A program made the translations under genes and the position numbers. From Haloarcula marina (lineage in GTDB: Archaea; Halobacteriota; Halobacteria; Halobacteriales; Haloarculaceae): a stretch of 64,000 nucleotides of DNA. Shown here piece after piece: positions 32,255-40,912 of the stretch; the first letter of the stretch is position 1; every line of letters starts with the position of its first letter. The DNA lies in assembly GCF_024218775.1 (NCBI RefSeq), contig NZ_CP100404.1, positions 2,604,001-2,668,000 of the forward strand, written 5' to 3'. The notes beneath the pieces were generated by a model. That model ran no database searches and was not told the origin of the DNA. It worked only from the letters and a program-made list of their open reading frames with translations.

Positions 32255-33949
32255 GTGAACTTCCGCGCCTACTGGCGGTTCCTGGTCGTCGCGCGCCAGT
32301 TCCTGCCGCTGTTGCTCGCCTACGCCCGCGACAGGAACCGGTTTCTCCTGTTCGGGTCGTCGCGACAGGTGACGAGCGAACAGCGCCGTGAGCGCGCCAC
32401 CGCGCTGATGGACTCGCTGTTGACCCTCGGCCCGACGTTCATCAAACTCGGGCAGTTGCTGTCGACGCGGCCGGACATCCTCCCGCCGGAGTACATCGAC
32501 GAGTTCTCGAAACTGCAGGACCGCGTGCCGCCCGCCGACTGGGAGGACGCGCGACAGGTACTCGAAAGCGAACTCGGGTCGGTCGACGAGCGGTTCGCCA
32601 CGTTCGACACCGAAGCCATCAGCGGGGCCTCCCTCGGACAGGTGTACCGGGCCGAAGTCGACGGCGAGACCGTCGCGGTGAAGGTCCGGCGGCCCGGCAT
32701 CGAGGACCTCGTGGAGGCGGACCTGCGGGTCATCCGCTGGTCGCTCCCGCTCATCATGTACTTCGTCGGGGAGACTCGCTCCTTTTCGTTGGAGACGCTG
32801 GCCGACGAGTTCTCGAAGACCATCCGCGAGGAGATGGACTACGAGCGAGAGGCGCGGATGCTCGCCGAGATTCGCGGGAACTTCGTCGGCAACGACCGCA
32901 TCCGCATCCCCGCCGTCGTCGACAGCCACTCCACCCAGCGCGTCCTGACGATGGAGTACGTTCCGGGGACGAAGATAAACGACATCGAGGACTTGGACGA
33001 ACGCGGCTTCGACCGCACCCAACTCGCGGAGACGCTCCAGAACGCGTACCTCCAGATGATTATCGACGACGGCGTCTTCCACGCCGACCCCCATCCCGGG
33101 AACCTCGCCGTGCAGGACGACGGCAAACTCGTCTTCTACGACTTCGGGATGTCCGGCCGGGTCGACCCGTTCGTCCAGGAGAAAATCGTCGACTTCTACG
33201 CCGCCGTCGCCGACCAGAACATCGACGCCATTCTCGACGCCCTCATCGAGATGGGGACCCTGAGTCCCGAGGCCGACCGGCAGGTGATGGGCGACGTGAT
33301 GGAACTGGCCATCGCCGACGCCCGCGGCGAGGACATCGAGCAGTACCGCGTCCAGCAGATAATACAGCAGGTCGAAGACACCATCTACGAGTTCCCGCTC
33401 CGCCTGCCGTCGAACCTCGCCCTCGTCCTGCGCGTGGCGACGGTGGTGGAGGGCGTCTGTGTCACCTTAGACCCAGAGTTCGACTTCATCTCCGTGGCGA
33501 CGACGTACCTCCGCGAGGAGGGGTTCATCGCCGCTGGCGTCCGCAACTACGTCGAGGACCGCGCGACCGAGGTGCAGGACGCCGCCACCTCGGCCGTGCG
33601 CATCCCGCCGAAACTCGAATCCGTTCTCGACAGGGTCGAACGGGAGGACCTGCAAGTCCGGGCGGACATCGAGGACTCCGACCGCCTGCTGGCGACGATG
33701 ACCAAGCGGCTGATTCTGGGCATGATGCTCGCGAGTACCATCTTCTCCACGGCGTTCCTCTACGCCGAGGCGACGCCGGTAATCGCGGCCGTCACCGGCG
33801 CGTTCGTCCTCGTCCTGGCGGGGGCGCTGTGGTGGTCGTTCCGCAAGAGGAAGGGCCTGCGAGCGAAACCGCAGTTCACCCGACAGAGCATGCGCGACCG
33901 CCAGGAGAGTCCGGGCGGACTCGCGACATCCTTCGACGACGAGAACTAG
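32255..33949 (+). CDS. UbiB/ABC1/AarF family atypical kinase
   Basis: A 564-residue protein of the protein-kinase-like UbiB family, linked to quinone and lipid metabolism in membranes. The family motif LGPTFIKLGQLLSTRPDILP (KxGQ) is near 50-70. The Ala-rich loop is GASLGQVYRAEV, the ATP lysine lies in VAVKVRRPG, the catalytic loop is HADPHPGN near 275, and the metal motif is VFYDFGMSG near 292. Two C-terminal membrane helices (about 490-535) anchor it. It starts at a GTG. Its stop TAG shares a CTAG palindrome with the stop of the convergent P-loop gene. Confidence 0.92.
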   Translation: MNFRAYWRFLVVARQFLPLLLAYARDRNRFLLFGSSRQVTSEQRRERATALMDSLLTLGPTFIKLGQLLSTRPDILPPEYIDEFSKLQDRVPPADWEDARQVLESELGSVDERFATFDTEAISGASLGQVYRAEVDGETVAVKVRRPGIEDLVEADLRVIRWSLPLIMYFVGETRSFSLETLADEFSKTIREEMDYEREARMLAEIRGNFVGNDRIRIPAVVDSHSTQRVLTMEYVPGTKINDIEDLDERGFDRTQLAETLQNAYLQMIIDDGVFHADPHPGNLAVQDDGKLVFYDFGMSGRVDPFVQEKIVDFYAAVADQNIDAILDALIEMGTLSPEADRQVMGDVMELAIADARGEDIEQYRVQQIIQQVEDTIYEFPLRLPSNLALVLRVATVVEGVCVTLDPEFDFISVATTYLREEGFIAAGVRNYVEDRATEVQDAATSAVRIPPKLESVLDRVEREDLQVRADIEDSDRLLATMTKRLILGMMLASTIFSTAFLYAEATPVIAAVTGAFVLVLAGALWWSFRKRKGLRAKPQFTRQSMRDRQESPGGLATSFDDEN

Positions 33950-34491
33950 CGTTCGAGGACCCGGTCGGCCCACGCTCGGAGGCGGTCGAGCGCCGCGCGT
34001 TCGTTCGCCGACACTGGATTGTCCGCGCCGAGTTCGTCGCTCTCGAAGGCGTTCACGACCGCGGCGTCGGCCCGGTCGCAGTACGCTGTCAGTCGCTCCG
34101 TTTTCTCGGGGGCCGCCTGGAGTGCGATAGTGGCGTCGTTGACGAAGACGGCCGCCGGGTCCGCCGGAGCCGAATCGAGCGCGTCGAACGCCGCGCTCGC
34201 GTTCGCTTCCGCGAGTTCGAGCGCCTCGGCGTCCGTCTCGCCCTCGGAACGCGGTGCGTGGGCGTCCACGACAACGTGGTACGCCGCGTCCGGAACCGTC
34301 GTGAACTGGGTCAGCGGCCCGCCCAGCACGACGCCGTCGCGTTCGACGGTCGGCGCGAAGTCGAGGACGACGCAGCCATCGGGACCGTGTCGCTCGACCC
34401 ACGCGTCGAGCGCCGCCGCCGTCAGCCGCGTCTTCCCGGTGTTCGAGGGACCGACGACCAGCGTCGCGCCGTCGAGGGGCGGAACAGTCAT
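33946..34491 (-). CDS. Small P-loop NTPase-like protein
   Basis: A 181-residue soluble protein. The Walker A motif is GPSNTGKT (14-21). A Walker B-like strand is GCVVLDFAP near 39-47. There is no AAA or GTPase signature, and a second conserved segment PAAVFVNDATIALQAAPEKT lies near 113. It could be a nucleotide-dependent regulator. It follows the NRAMP-like transporter gene by three bases, so it may act on or with that transporter, which is inferred from position only. Confidence 0.65.
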   Translation of the reverse strand: MTVPPLDGATLVVGPSNTGKTRLTAAALDAWVERHGPDGCVVLDFAPTVERDGVVLGGPLTQFTTVPDAAYHVVVDAHAPRSEGETDAEALELAEANASAAFDALDSAPADPAAVFVNDATIALQAAPEKTERLTAYCDRADAAVVNAFESDELGADNPVSANERAALDRLRAWADRVLER

Positions 34492-34494
34492 CGC

Positions 34495-35832
34495 TCAGTC
34501 GGCCGCCACCGCTCGCTCGGGGTCGTCGGCCAGCCAGTTTCTGACCGTGAGGCCGAGGAGACCGAGCATGGCGGCGGCGAGGACGGCGGCGAAGGCGAGA
34601 ATCGCCAGCGAGACGGGGTCGGCGACGCCGCCCGCCGCCACGCGCTGGACCCACTGTCCGGCGACGACGGTGCTGATACCGACCAGCAGGACGCCGCCGA
34701 CGTTTTCCAGCGGGGAGTTCGTCTGCGGGACGGCGGTCGGGTCGTTGAGGAGATAGAGGACGAGCAACAGCACGAACGGCGTCCCGACGAACCCGACGGC
34801 GAGCGCCTGAATCAGCAGTCCGAACACCGCGCCGGGCACGAACACGCCGAGGACGCTGACCAAGGCGAACGCGGCGATGGCGGCACGGTAGCGCGAGTCG
34901 TCGGTGTCCTGTTCCCACCCCATCTTGTCGGCGATGAGGTACGGCGGGACGACGGTGTTGCCGCCGAGTGTCGTCACGGCCGCGCCCCACAGACCCAACA
35001 GGAACAGCCACTTCGCGTTCGACCCGACGAGGGGGCCGAGCGCCGTGGCCGCGCCGACGGCCCCGAGACTCGGGTCGCTGAGGACCGAGGCGGCGACGAG
35101 GAAGATGGCGAGGCTGGCGACGCCGAAGGCGACGAGCATCGACGCGCCCACGTCGAAGCGTGCGAGCGCCGAGTCGTCGGTTGTCCAGCCACGCGCCCGC
35201 ATCGTGTACGACTGCATCGTCACCAGCGCGATGTGGACCGCGCCGCCGAGGATACCGGCGGCGAGTAGCGCCCCCTCGACGCCCGCCGGGACGGTGGGAA
35301 CGAGGCCCGCGGCGGCCGCGCCGTAGTCGATGGGGACGACGAACAGCGAGGCGACGAACAGGAGGACGACGAGCGACACCAGCACCTTCGCGCCGCGTTC
35401 GGCGTACTCGTAGCCACCGCCAGCGAGGCCGACGGCCAGCACGACGCCCCAGATACCCGCCCAGGTGACCGGGGTGAGGCCCGCGACTTCCGCGGAGACG
35501 GCCGCGAGCGTCTTCATGATGACCAGTTGGGCCAGTCCGGCGGCGACGACGGCGTCGGCGACCAGCAGCCACGCCCACGCCTCGCCGAGGTTGTCCTCGA
35601 CGACGGCGACGATACCCGCCTCGGTCAGCAGGCCGAGGCGCATCGCGAGGTACTGTGCCGTCGCGCCCATCACCGCCGAGAGGACGACGACCCACAGGAG
35701 CGTGTAGTCGAAACTCGCGCCCGCAGTGACGAGCGCGCCAATCGTCGCCGGACCGGTGGCGATAGCGCCCGCGAGCCAGGTCGGCCCCATCTCGGAGAGG
35801 CGCGATCGGAGACCCGCGTCCGTGGTCGCCAT
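34495..35832 (-). CDS. NRAMP-related transporter without canonical metal-binding residues
   Basis: A 445-residue membrane protein with about 11 helices and the NRAMP (SLC11) fold: WLAGAIATGPATIGALVTAG in helix 1, GGAVHIALVTMQSYTMRA in helix 6, then GGNTVVPPYLIADKMGW. In true Mn/Fe transporters helix 1 has DPGN and helix 6 has MPH. Here these are TGPATIG and GAVHIA, so the Asp, Asn and Met ligands are lost. The cargo may be another ion, such as Mg, or not a metal at all. It sits in an operon between a dioxygenase and a P-loop protein, with 1-3 base spacers. Confidence 0.8.
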   Translation of the reverse strand: MATTDAGLRSRLSEMGPTWLAGAIATGPATIGALVTAGASFDYTLLWVVVLSAVMGATAQYLAMRLGLLTEAGIVAVVEDNLGEAWAWLLVADAVVAAGLAQLVIMKTLAAVSAEVAGLTPVTWAGIWGVVLAVGLAGGGYEYAERGAKVLVSLVVLLFVASLFVVPIDYGAAAAGLVPTVPAGVEGALLAAGILGGAVHIALVTMQSYTMRARGWTTDDSALARFDVGASMLVAFGVASLAIFLVAASVLSDPSLGAVGAATALGPLVGSNAKWLFLLGLWGAAVTTLGGNTVVPPYLIADKMGWEQDTDDSRYRAAIAAFALVSVLGVFVPGAVFGLLIQALAVGFVGTPFVLLLVLYLLNDPTAVPQTNSPLENVGGVLLVGISTVVAGQWVQRVAAGGVADPVSLAILAFAAVLAAAMLGLLGLTVRNWLADDPERAVAAD

Positions 35833-35833
35833 C

Positions 35834-36604
35834 TCAGACGCACCCCCGGAACGAGTCGCCGGTCACGTCGTAGCTGTCGACCCACTCCGGCGGGTTCTGG
35901 TCGGTGAAGCGCGAGCGACTGCGCATGTACGCCGCGATGAACGCCCGCCGCCAGTCCTCGGTCTCGTTGGGCGCGGTGTAGTGGGGGAGCAGGCAGTGCT
36001 GGAAGAGCACGTCGCCGGGTTCCATCGGTAACGCGACGGCGTCTTCGGGCGTGTAGTCGGCCTCCGAGATGGCGATGTCCGTGTCGTACTCGACGGCCTC
36101 GTGACCCAGCAAACCGTCCGTGTGCGCGCCCGGAACCACCTGCATACAGCCGTTCTCGGTCGTCGACTGGTCGAGCGCGACCCAGACGGTGACGTGGTCC
36201 ATCGGGTGAATCGGGTAGTAGGCGGCGTCTTGGTGGAACTTCTTCTCGCTGCCGACGCGGGGCGGTTTCAGCATCGCCGCGCTCCGCAGGAGGTGGAGGT
36301 TCGGCCCCTGCAACTGCCGGACCACGTCGACGATGGCCTCGTCGCGGACCAACTCGGCGAACACGTCGTCCTCGCGGACCATCCCGACGCCCTCGAACTT
36401 CCGGACCGGGTCGGCGTCGCCCAAGGCCGCGTCCTCGGCGTCCGGTTCGAGCATCCGCTCGAACTGGGTCGCGTCGCGGTCGTTCCGGACGTACGCGTCG
36501 ATTCGCTCAGTGACGGCCTCGACCGTCGCACCGTCGAGGCAGTCCTCGACGACGACGTAGCCGTCCCGCTGGTACTGTTCGAACTGTTCGTCGGTGAGTG
36601 GCAT
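35834..36604 (-). CDS. Phytanoyl-CoA dioxygenase-family Fe(II)/2-oxoglutarate oxygenase
   Basis: A 256-residue non-haem iron oxygenase. The facial triad is seen as HxD in EKKFHQDAAYYPI (near 123-135) and a distal His in QHCLLPHYTAPNET, with the 2-oxoglutarate Arg likely in WRRAFIAAYM. The N-terminal LTDEQFEQYQRDGYVVVEDC is typical of the PhyH family. Members hydroxylate fatty acyl-CoAs, ectoine or other small molecules. No substrate evidence is present. It is first in the operon with the NRAMP-like transporter, one base apart. Confidence 0.88.
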   Translation of the reverse strand: MPLTDEQFEQYQRDGYVVVEDCLDGATVEAVTERIDAYVRNDRDATQFERMLEPDAEDAALGDADPVRKFEGVGMVREDDVFAELVRDEAIVDVVRQLQGPNLHLLRSAAMLKPPRVGSEKKFHQDAAYYPIHPMDHVTVWVALDQSTTENGCMQVVPGAHTDGLLGHEAVEYDTDIAISEADYTPEDAVALPMEPGDVLFQHCLLPHYTAPNETEDWRRAFIAAYMRSRSRFTDQNPPEWVDSYDVTGDSFRGCV

Positions 36605-36624
36605 ACCACTTGGTGCTATTCGCG

Positions 36625-36634
36625 AGTAATAAGC
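36625..36634 (-). promoter_or_regulatory. TATA-like box for the dioxygenase-NRAMP operon
   Basis: On the minus strand this reads GCTTATTACT, 26 bases before the ATG at 36604. It fixes the start of the operon and rules out the longer upstream reading frame. Confidence 0.55.
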
Positions 36635-36761
36635 ACTTCTAACTCGCGCTGTGGCCGCGGAATCACCGACGAGCGACCGACGTACGGGCCGTTCCGGTCG
36701 GCCTGCCCTCGGACTGCGCCATTCCAAACCGTTTATACTGCAACAGGGGTAACGCGGCGGT

Positions 36762-37142
36762 ATGGCAAGAGAGCAGACTGAAGTTCGCGAACTCGACGAA
36801 GGGAGCTACGTCATGATAGAGGACGCGCCGTGTAAAATCGACTCCTACAGCACGGCCAAGCCCGGCAAGCACGGCAGCGCCAAGGCCCGTATCGACGCCC
36901 GGGGCGTCTTCGACGACAAGAAGCGGTCGCTCTCCCAACCCGTCGACGCGAAGATTTGGGTCCCCATCATCACGCGAAAGCAGGGGCAGGTCGTCTCCAC
37001 CGACGGCGACGACGCGCAGGTCATGGACCTCGACACCTACGAGACGTTCACGATGCTGATGCCCGACGACGTGGCCCTCGAACCCGACGACGAAATCGAA
37101 TACCTCGAGTACGAGGAACAGCGCAAGATCACCCGCACGTAA
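36762..37142 (+). CDS. eif5A: Translation factor aIF5A (substrate of hypusination)
   Basis: A 126-residue archaeal IF5A. The modification loop is [12 protein letters not shown], with Lys36 as the hypusine (or deoxyhypusine) site. The N-terminal SH3-like and C-terminal OB domains are complete. It relieves ribosome stalling at difficult sequences and is essential. GTTTATAC near 36731 is a strong TATA box 27 bases upstream, so the mRNA is leaderless. The agmatinase gene follows two bases after the stop, and the deoxyhypusine synthase gene is 7.7 kb downstream. Confidence 0.97.
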   Translation: MAREQTEVRELDEGSYVMIEDAPCKIDSYSTAKPGKHGSAKARIDARGVFDDKKRSLSQPVDAKIWVPIITRKQGQVVSTDGDDAQVMDLDTYETFTMLMPDDVALEPDDEIEYLEYEEQRKITRT

Positions 37143-37144
37143 CG

Positions 37145-37948
37145 ATGTTCCCCGGTGCGGTCGCCGACCGCCGCGAGGCCGCCTACGCTCTCGTGGGAGC
37201 GCCGCTGGACGCCTCGACCTCTTTTCGTCCCGGCGCTCGTTTCGGCCCGCGCCGCGTTCGCGAGTTCGGCGAGCAGTTCGACGACTACGACCACCGCACC
37301 GACCAGCACTTCACCGAGTTGTCGGTGTACGACCACGGCGACGTGGGGCCGACGGCCGACACGGGCGAGTACCTGACCTTCCTCGAAAGCCTGTTCCGGG
37401 AGTTCGACGGCGACGGCGCGACGCCGTTACTGGTCGGCGGCGAACACACCGTCACCGTCGCCGCCGTCCGCGCCCTCGACCCCGACGTGTTCGTCTGCCT
37501 GGACGCCCATCTCGATTTACGAGAGTCCTACGCGGGCGACGAGCGCTCCCACGCGACGGTAACCCACCACGTGCTGTCGGTGGCCGACCGCGCCGTCGTC
37601 CTCGGGGCACGGACCGGAAGCGAGGCAGAGTGGGAGCGCGCCTCGGAGACGGACGTGACGGTCGTTCCCCCCGAGGACGTGGCCGACTGGACGCCGGACT
37701 TCGGCGACGAACGCGCCTATCTCTCGGTGGACATCGACGCCGCCGACCCCGGGTTCGCGCCGGGGACCGGGACGCCCGAACCGTTCGGCCTCGCGCCCCG
37801 GGAGATGCGCGACGTGGTCCGGTCGGTCGCACCCCACGCCGTCGGGTTCGACGCCGTCGAGGTGAACGACCGGGACGACGGCCAAGCGGCGACGCTTGCG
37901 GCGAAACTCCTGCGGGCGTTCGCCTTTGCCCACGCCGCCGAGTCGTAG
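37145..37948 (+). CDS. speB: Agmatinase (arginase/ureohydrolase family)
   Basis: A 267-residue binuclear Mn enzyme. The metal motifs are GGEHTVT (near 100), CLDAHLDLR (near 119; DAHxD) and SVDIDAADPGFAPGTGTPEP (near 196; SxDxDxxDP). It hydrolyses agmatine, or an agmatine-modified compound. In haloarchaea, hypusination appears to use agmatine: the adduct on aIF5A is made first and then cleaved by an agmatinase-like enzyme. The gene's tight coupling to aIF5A fits this, so its substrate may be deoxyagmatinylated IF5A. Confidence 0.9.
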   Translation: MFPGAVADRREAAYALVGAPLDASTSFRPGARFGPRRVREFGEQFDDYDHRTDQHFTELSVYDHGDVGPTADTGEYLTFLESLFREFDGDGATPLLVGGEHTVTVAAVRALDPDVFVCLDAHLDLRESYAGDERSHATVTHHVLSVADRAVVLGARTGSEAEWERASETDVTVVPPEDVADWTPDFGDERAYLSVDIDAADPGFAPGTGTPEPFGLAPREMRDVVRSVAPHAVGFDAVEVNDRDDGQAATLAAKLLRAFAFAHAAES

Positions 37949-37997
37949 CCCCGGGTCGCCACAAGATTCATTTCGCTCTCACGAAAACCGCTGAGCG

Positions 37998-38756
37998 ATG
38001 CGCCGCCCCGCCCTCCACGTAGCGCTCGCTGTCTGTCTCGTCCTCGCCGGGTGTTCCCTCCTCGGGGGCGACCCGGTCCGCGAGGCCGAGGCCGTCGACC
38101 GGCTAGACAGCGTCCGCGACCGCGCGCAGACCGTCGAATCGTACCGGTACGACCTCTCGTTCGACGTTTCGACGACGGCGAGCGGTGACCGCGTCTCGGG
38201 CACCGGGACCGGGACGGTCAACGTGACGACCCGCCGCGCCGTGACGAACGTCACCGTCGACGGCGCGACCACCCGGACCTACCTCGACAACCGAACGGCG
38301 TACACGCAGTGTCGGACGACCATGCCGACCGGTTTCTGGGGGGAAGAGGAGATTCCGTCCGAGCGTAACTGGACCGAGGCGACGCCGCTGGGTCGGCAGT
38401 TGGCCCTGCTCTCGACCGGGGGCCTCTACCACAACGGCACGGAGACGGTCGACGGTCACGAGACCGTTCACCTCACGGGGTCGCCCTCGAAGGACGCGCT
38501 CGACGCGTACAGCGACGGGACGAGTGCCAGTCCGGTGTTCGGCGGGCCGAACGTCGACAGCGTCACCGTCGACTTCTGGGTGGACGCGGCGACGAACCGA
38601 CCGGTCCAGAGCGAGGTGAGGGTCGTCGTCAGCGGTGACGGCGAGACGGCCACGGCGACGGTGACTACTCGGTATCGGGACTACGGGGACCGAGTCCGGG
38701 TGACGGTTCCGGCCGACGCGCGAGCGGACGCCTTTTCCGGCGGGTGTCCAGGGTAA
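37998..38756 (+). CDS. Secreted lipoprotein of unknown function
   Basis: A 252-residue lipoprotein. The signal peptide MRRPALHVALAVCLVLAGC ends in the lipobox LAGC with Cys19 as the lipid-bearing residue. There is no twin-arginine motif of canonical form. The rest is rich in Thr, Asp and NxT sites (candidate N-glycosylation) and in beta-prone segments, for example YRYDLSFDVSTTASGDRVSG and a C-terminal DFWVDAATNRPVQSEVRVV. This resembles outer lipoproteins such as LolA/LppX-like sheets, but that is only an impression. It is monocistronic. Confidence 0.75.
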   Translation: MRRPALHVALAVCLVLAGCSLLGGDPVREAEAVDRLDSVRDRAQTVESYRYDLSFDVSTTASGDRVSGTGTGTVNVTTRRAVTNVTVDGATTRTYLDNRTAYTQCRTTMPTGFWGEEEIPSERNWTEATPLGRQLALLSTGGLYHNGTETVDGHETVHLTGSPSKDALDAYSDGTSASPVFGGPNVDSVTVDFWVDAATNRPVQSEVRVVVSGDGETATATVTTRYRDYGDRVRVTVPADARADAFSGGCPG

Positions 38757-38796
38757 CTCGTACCGGTTTTAAGTCGGCGCGCGGAGATGCGAGGAT

Positions 38797-39504
38797 ATGG
38801 ACCGACTCTCCTCCTGTTACTTCTGCGGGGCCGCCCTCGACGCGTCCCTGACGGAGTATCCGGTCGTTCCGAAACGCCTCCAGTCCGACGACGCGACCGA
38901 CCAGACGGTCGTCCTCTGTCCCACCTGCCGCCGGAAACTCGCGACGGTGCTGAAGGAAGTCGTCGCCGCCGTCGACCCCGAGGACCAGAGCGGCGCGATG
39001 GACGAGTCCGGCATGGAACCCCAACCCGACCCGGACGCCGTCGGCGACGCCAACGAGACGGACGCGGGCCTCATCGACGGCGTGGACGAGGGCGAAAGTA
39101 CGGATACAGACGCGGAGGCCGCCGACGCGGTGACCGAGACCGAGTCGGGTTCTGTACCGGCCTCCGAACCTGAATCCAAATCGGACCCCGCCGACGAAGC
39201 GCATCCGATAGCCGAGGCGGGCGCGGACGATGAGACGGCCGACAGAGCCGCCGAGACGGCCGCCAACGCGGCCGACGACGACACCGGGACCGGCGACGAC
39301 GGCCCCTCACTGACGCGACTGGAGTACAACAAGGTGATGCGCCTGCTCCAGAACCGCCAGTTCCCGGTCGACCGCAACGAGATCCGAGAGGTCGCCATCA
39401 ACGCCTACGACCTGAAACCGGCGGAGTTCGACGCCGTCATCGAGGCGGCCGTCGAGCGCAACCTCATCGGCGTCGAGGACGGGCAGTTCGTCGCCGCCGA
39501 GTAG
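38797..39504 (+). CDS. Zinc-ribbon protein with acidic linker and C-terminal wHTH-like domain
   Basis: A 235-residue cytoplasmic protein. An N-terminal zinc site (CYFCGAALDA with CPTCRRKLA, about 7-50) is joined by a roughly 100-residue low-complexity linker of Ala, Asp, Glu, Ser and Thr to a C-terminal domain (about 165-235). The C-terminal part begins LTRLEYNKVMRLLQNRQFPV and looks helical, like a winged helix. It may bind nucleic acid. No close family is known to me. Confidence 0.65.
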   Translation: MDRLSSCYFCGAALDASLTEYPVVPKRLQSDDATDQTVVLCPTCRRKLATVLKEVVAAVDPEDQSGAMDESGMEPQPDPDAVGDANETDAGLIDGVDEGESTDTDAEAADAVTETESGSVPASEPESKSDPADEAHPIAEAGADDETADRAAETAANAADDDTGTGDDGPSLTRLEYNKVMRLLQNRQFPVDRNEIREVAINAYDLKPAEFDAVIEAAVERNLIGVEDGQFVAAE

Positions 39505-39544
39505 AGGGGGAAGGCCTACCACCCCCGACGGGCAACACCCGGCC

Positions 39545-40312
39545 ATGCACGCAGGAGACATCGCCGCCCGACTCGACGACGAACTCGACGTGGCGGCGTA
39601 CGCCGATATCGACGCGAGTCCCAACGGGCTACAGGTCGGTCCCGCCGACCAGTCGGTCGAACACGTCGCCGTCGCCGTCGACGCGGCCGTCGAGACTATC
39701 GCCCGAGCCAGCGACGCCGGTGCGGACCTGCTCGTGACCCACCACGGCATCGTCTGGGGGAGCGTCGAGCGAGTCACCGGGACGACCTACCGCCGAGTCG
39801 CGCCGCTTCTCGAGGACGACATGGCGCTGTACGTCGCGCACCTCCCGCTGGACGGCCACCAGTCCCTCGGCAACGCCGCCGGTCTCGGGGATTTACTCGA
39901 ACTGAACGACCGCGCGCCCTTCGGCGCGATAGGCCCGGAGTACATCGGCCAGCGCGGGACCCTCGCGGAGGCGATGACGCTCGACGACCTCGCCGCGACG
40001 CTCGAAGACGAACTCGACACCGGCGGTCAATCCGTCCAGACGCTCGAGTTCGGTCCCGACGAGATAGAGAGCGTCGCCATCGTCACCGGGAGCGGCGTCG
40101 ATTGGCTGGACGAGGCTGTCGACGCGGACGCTGACGTACTCGTCACCGGCGAGGGGAAACAGCAGGCCTACCACGAAGCGCGCGAGGCGGGCATCAACGT
40201 CGTCTTGGCGGGCCACTACGCCACCGAGACGTTCGGCGTCCGGTCGCTCCAGTCGACGCTGGACTCGTGGGGGCTGGAGACGACGTTCGTCGACTGCCCG
40301 ACCGGTCTCTGA
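39545..40312 (+). CDS. Nif3-like dinuclear metal-centre protein
   Basis: A 255-residue member of the Nif3/DUF34 family, hexameric proteins with two bound metals. The metal His pair is seen in DLLVTHHGIVWG near 61-72, further ligands in VAHLPLDGHQSLGNAAGL near 97-114, and a late GHYATETFGV near 222. Its cellular role is unsettled, with GTP cyclohydrolase 1 type 2 as an old label. Its stop overlaps the ATG of the SprT gene by one base. Confidence 0.9.
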   Translation: MHAGDIAARLDDELDVAAYADIDASPNGLQVGPADQSVEHVAVAVDAAVETIARASDAGADLLVTHHGIVWGSVERVTGTTYRRVAPLLEDDMALYVAHLPLDGHQSLGNAAGLGDLLELNDRAPFGAIGPEYIGQRGTLAEAMTLDDLAATLEDELDTGGQSVQTLEFGPDEIESVAIVTGSGVDWLDEAVDADADVLVTGEGKQQAYHEAREAGINVVLAGHYATETFGVRSLQSTLDSWGLETTFVDCPTGL

Positions 40313-40875
40313 TGGGCGCGACGGTCGCCTACGAGTCGGTATCGTCGGACGCAGACATCGTCGCGTGGTCGCGCGAGTACTGTCGGCAGGTGCGCCGCGA
40401 GTGGGGCGTCGACGTGCGCTTCGACCTCGTCGAGTGGGAGGTGTCCTCGCGGGCCAAGCGCCGTGCGGCGGCGGTCAAGCGGCCGAAACTCCCCGACGCG
40501 ACCGTCGGGGAACCGTACGACTGGGAGCGTGTCGACGGCGCCGACGGCCGCCCGCTCCCGTGTACCCTCTCGCTGACCCGCGAAGCCTTCGACTCGTTCG
40601 ACCGCGCGGAGTGGGAAGCGACCCTGCGCCACGAACTGATTCACGTCGAGCAGTACCAGCGCGACGGGACGACCGACCACGGCGCGGCGTTCCGGGCGCG
40701 CGCCGCGGCGTTGGACACCGAGGTCCACTGTCCCGCCTTCGCCGAAGCGAAGCACGTCCTCACCTGCGAGTCCTGCGGCGACGTCGTCGCCCGCCGGTAT
40801 CGGGACTGCAAACTCGTCCGCGAACGGGAGCGGTACCGCTCGGACTGCTGTGGCGCGTCGCTGGCCGTGGACTGA
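40312..40875 (+). CDS. SprT-like zinc metalloprotease
   Basis: A 187-residue protein with the zincin motif RHELIHVEQY (His107, Glu108, His111) and a third ligand His probably in TDHGAAFRARA. A C-terminal zinc ribbon is visible as CESCGD with CCGASLAVD. SprT/SPRTN proteins cut DNA-protein crosslinks. The architecture, peptidase plus zinc ribbon, is typical. It is translationally coupled to the Nif3-like gene. Confidence 0.85.
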   Translation: MGATVAYESVSSDADIVAWSREYCRQVRREWGVDVRFDLVEWEVSSRAKRRAAAVKRPKLPDATVGEPYDWERVDGADGRPLPCTLSLTREAFDSFDRAEWEATLRHELIHVEQYQRDGTTDHGAAFRARAAALDTEVHCPAFAEAKHVLTCESCGDVVARRYRDCKLVRERERYRSDCCGASLAVD

Positions 40876-40912
40876 GGCACAACGCTACGAGCGCCGGGTT
40901 CGAAGCGACGGT

